Assembly (NCBI GenBank): GCA_007115995.1
Contig: SKJI01000044.1
Coordinates: 1-36,607, forward strand
Direction of reading: 5' to 3'
From: a candidate division SR1 bacterium
Lineage (GTDB): Bacteria > Patescibacteriota > Gracilibacteria > Absconditabacterales > Absconditicoccaceae
Length of the DNA stretch: 36,607 nucleotides
Under the pieces are notes generated by a model that saw only the letters and a list, made by a program, of their open reading frames with translations, ran no database searches and was not told where the DNA came from. Shown here one piece after another: positions 35,384 to 36,607 of the stretch. Positions within the stretch are counted from its first letter, which is position 1, and each line of letters opens with the position of its first letter. A program made the position numbers and the translations under genes.

Positions 35384-36607
35384 TTAAGGAAGTAATAATC
35401 TTCTTGATGGGGCGAATCTTTCCAATCTTCATGTTTGCGGCAGTATCGCAGGAGTTTCTATTGGTCTAAAGACAATAGGTTCTGGACGAAGTATTACTCT
35501 ATCTTCAATTTCTCTTTCTCTTTCTTCGATTCTATCGATCACAATATTCTCTTCTAATTGACATGTAGAACTACATCCATCTCAATCAATCAAATTTCAA
35601 TCATCACATTGCTCTCATACTTCTACAATTCCATTTCCACATACTGGAGTTGGAATTGAACTCACAGATCATCAAGCATACCTTACTCTAGAATAAACAA
35701 CTGCAACTTCTTCATTACATCTAACATCGTTATTTCTTGCAGTTGCAGTAATTGTATATCTTCAATTTGTTGTATATGTTAATTCTATTTCAAATCTTCA
35801 CTGACTATCTACTGTTACAAGCTGATCATTTACTCTCACTTCTGCAGTAAGATCCTGTACAGTTCCAGTTACTAATACATTATTTGAAGAACTCGTCGTA
35901 TCATTTGCAGGCGATGTAATAACTAGTCAAATAGGATCCTCACAAACTTCTCATGTTGCTGAGACTGTTCATGTTCAAGCTGGACAAATATAATCAACTC
36001 AATCAGTCATACCTGTACAAATAAACTCATAATTTCATGTCTGTAGTGGTGTATACTGCCATGTCTCCATATCATTACCATCTGTATCCACAAGCACAGG
36101 ACTATTTCATAATATTACTCAATTACGCTTTACTGTTACAATAAATTGATCAATATTTTCTCACGTACATGTTACAAGGAAGTTTCAACTTGTTCATAAA
36201 ATAACAGATGCTGGACTAACTGTTGTATCTAAACATACTGACGTTGATGGTTGATCATCTGGATTATACTGTACTGAAAATTGTATATCTAATGGTGCAC
36301 ACAATGAGTCCAAAGGAGTAGCAATGATTGTTAATGAATTGTTTCATACTTGTAACGGTATGAGAGTACTCCATGTGTTTCAAACAATAGAAGCCTGAAT
36401 AATTTGTCATGTTGATAATTTTATATGTATAGATGCTGTTCATGGCTCAACTGTTCATGATAGAGTAATAACATTGGAATTCACAATCTCTCATGAAACA
36501 TGTGAATCTACTGTCAGTGTTTCGATTGGCTCTTCACATACTGGTGTATGTGGTGATGTCACAACTCATGTTGCCGCTGGACATGCTACATCATCGTTTG
36601 GTCACCA
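35384..36607 (-). CDS. Large Ig-like surface protein ending in LPQTG (C-terminal part)
   Basis: Partial: the start lies beyond the right edge; 407 residues are seen. Repeated beta domains are visible: VNSNVITLSGTVEPG ... NNSLTIIATPLD, and ITSPANDTTSSSNNVLVTG with GRYTITATARN, bacterial Ig-like folds. Then a Cys-rich repeat of the DUF4215 type, CGNGIVEVGEQCDDGN plus IDGDGCSSTCQ, a charged stretch (RIEEREREIEDRV), and finally ETPAILPQTG followed by RLERFAPSRRLLLP and stop. LPQTG is a sortase signal; its Gly is a UGA codon. A membrane span normally follows such a signal, but here only 14 basic residues do. Two sortase genes are 2-4 kb downstream. An adhesin role is inferred. Confidence 0.85.

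Overview
The window comes from a low-GC bacterium that reads UGA as glycine (genetic code 25), the code of the candidate phyla Gracilibacteria (BD1-5) and Absconditabacteria (SR1). Under the standard code almost every gene is cut into short fragments. With TGA read as Gly, 29 coding regions open without a frameshift, and TGA sits at invariant glycines: P-loops, the DHHA1 GGGGHK motif, the sortase GH motif and the Gly of an LPQTG sorting signal. The sequence alone does not decide between the two phyla. Coding density is high, intergenic gaps are mostly under 100 bp, and I see no tRNA, rRNA, CRISPR array or insertion sequence.

Layout. (a) 1-2402, minus strand: the start of a BspA-like (DUF285) repeat surface protein and a polytopic membrane protein, separated by 403 bp holding a large stem-loop. 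(b) 2572-8534, plus strand: an archaeal-type PilT-family ATPase with a KH domain, a divergent pyruvate kinase, a Na+/Ca2+ exchanger, a DHH phosphoesterase (NrnA-like) and a double-domain dCTP deaminase. (c) 8542-23691, minus strand: a long housekeeping run. In transcription order it is a 70-aa membrane protein, TsaD, a TPR-like protein, a 73-aa membrane protein, SecD, a 1170-aa membrane protein, the primary sigma factor, ProS, a 139-aa unknown, HisS, DnaB and YebC. (d) 23931-25307, plus strand: a secreted Kazal-domain protein with SLH-like segments, followed by a clear intrinsic terminator. (e) 25382-33391, minus strand: two sortases, a secreted acidic protein, both subunits of ATP-citrate lyase and Elp3. 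(f) 33585-36607, minus strand: a membrane protein with an SLH-like ending, a small membrane protein, and the C-terminal part of a large Ig-like surface protein ending in LPQTG.

How the genes fit together. Two themes stand out. One is a cell-surface module: a sortase substrate, two paralogous sortases with an unusual C-terminal extension, SLH-like domains, a Kazal-type inhibitor domain and BspA repeats, as might suit an organism living attached to other cells. The other is an acetyl-CoA module: ATP-citrate lyase (AclB and AclA) directly upstream of Elp3, a tRNA wobble-uridine modification enzyme that consumes acetyl-CoA. Functions are assigned from motifs read by eye; no database search was run.
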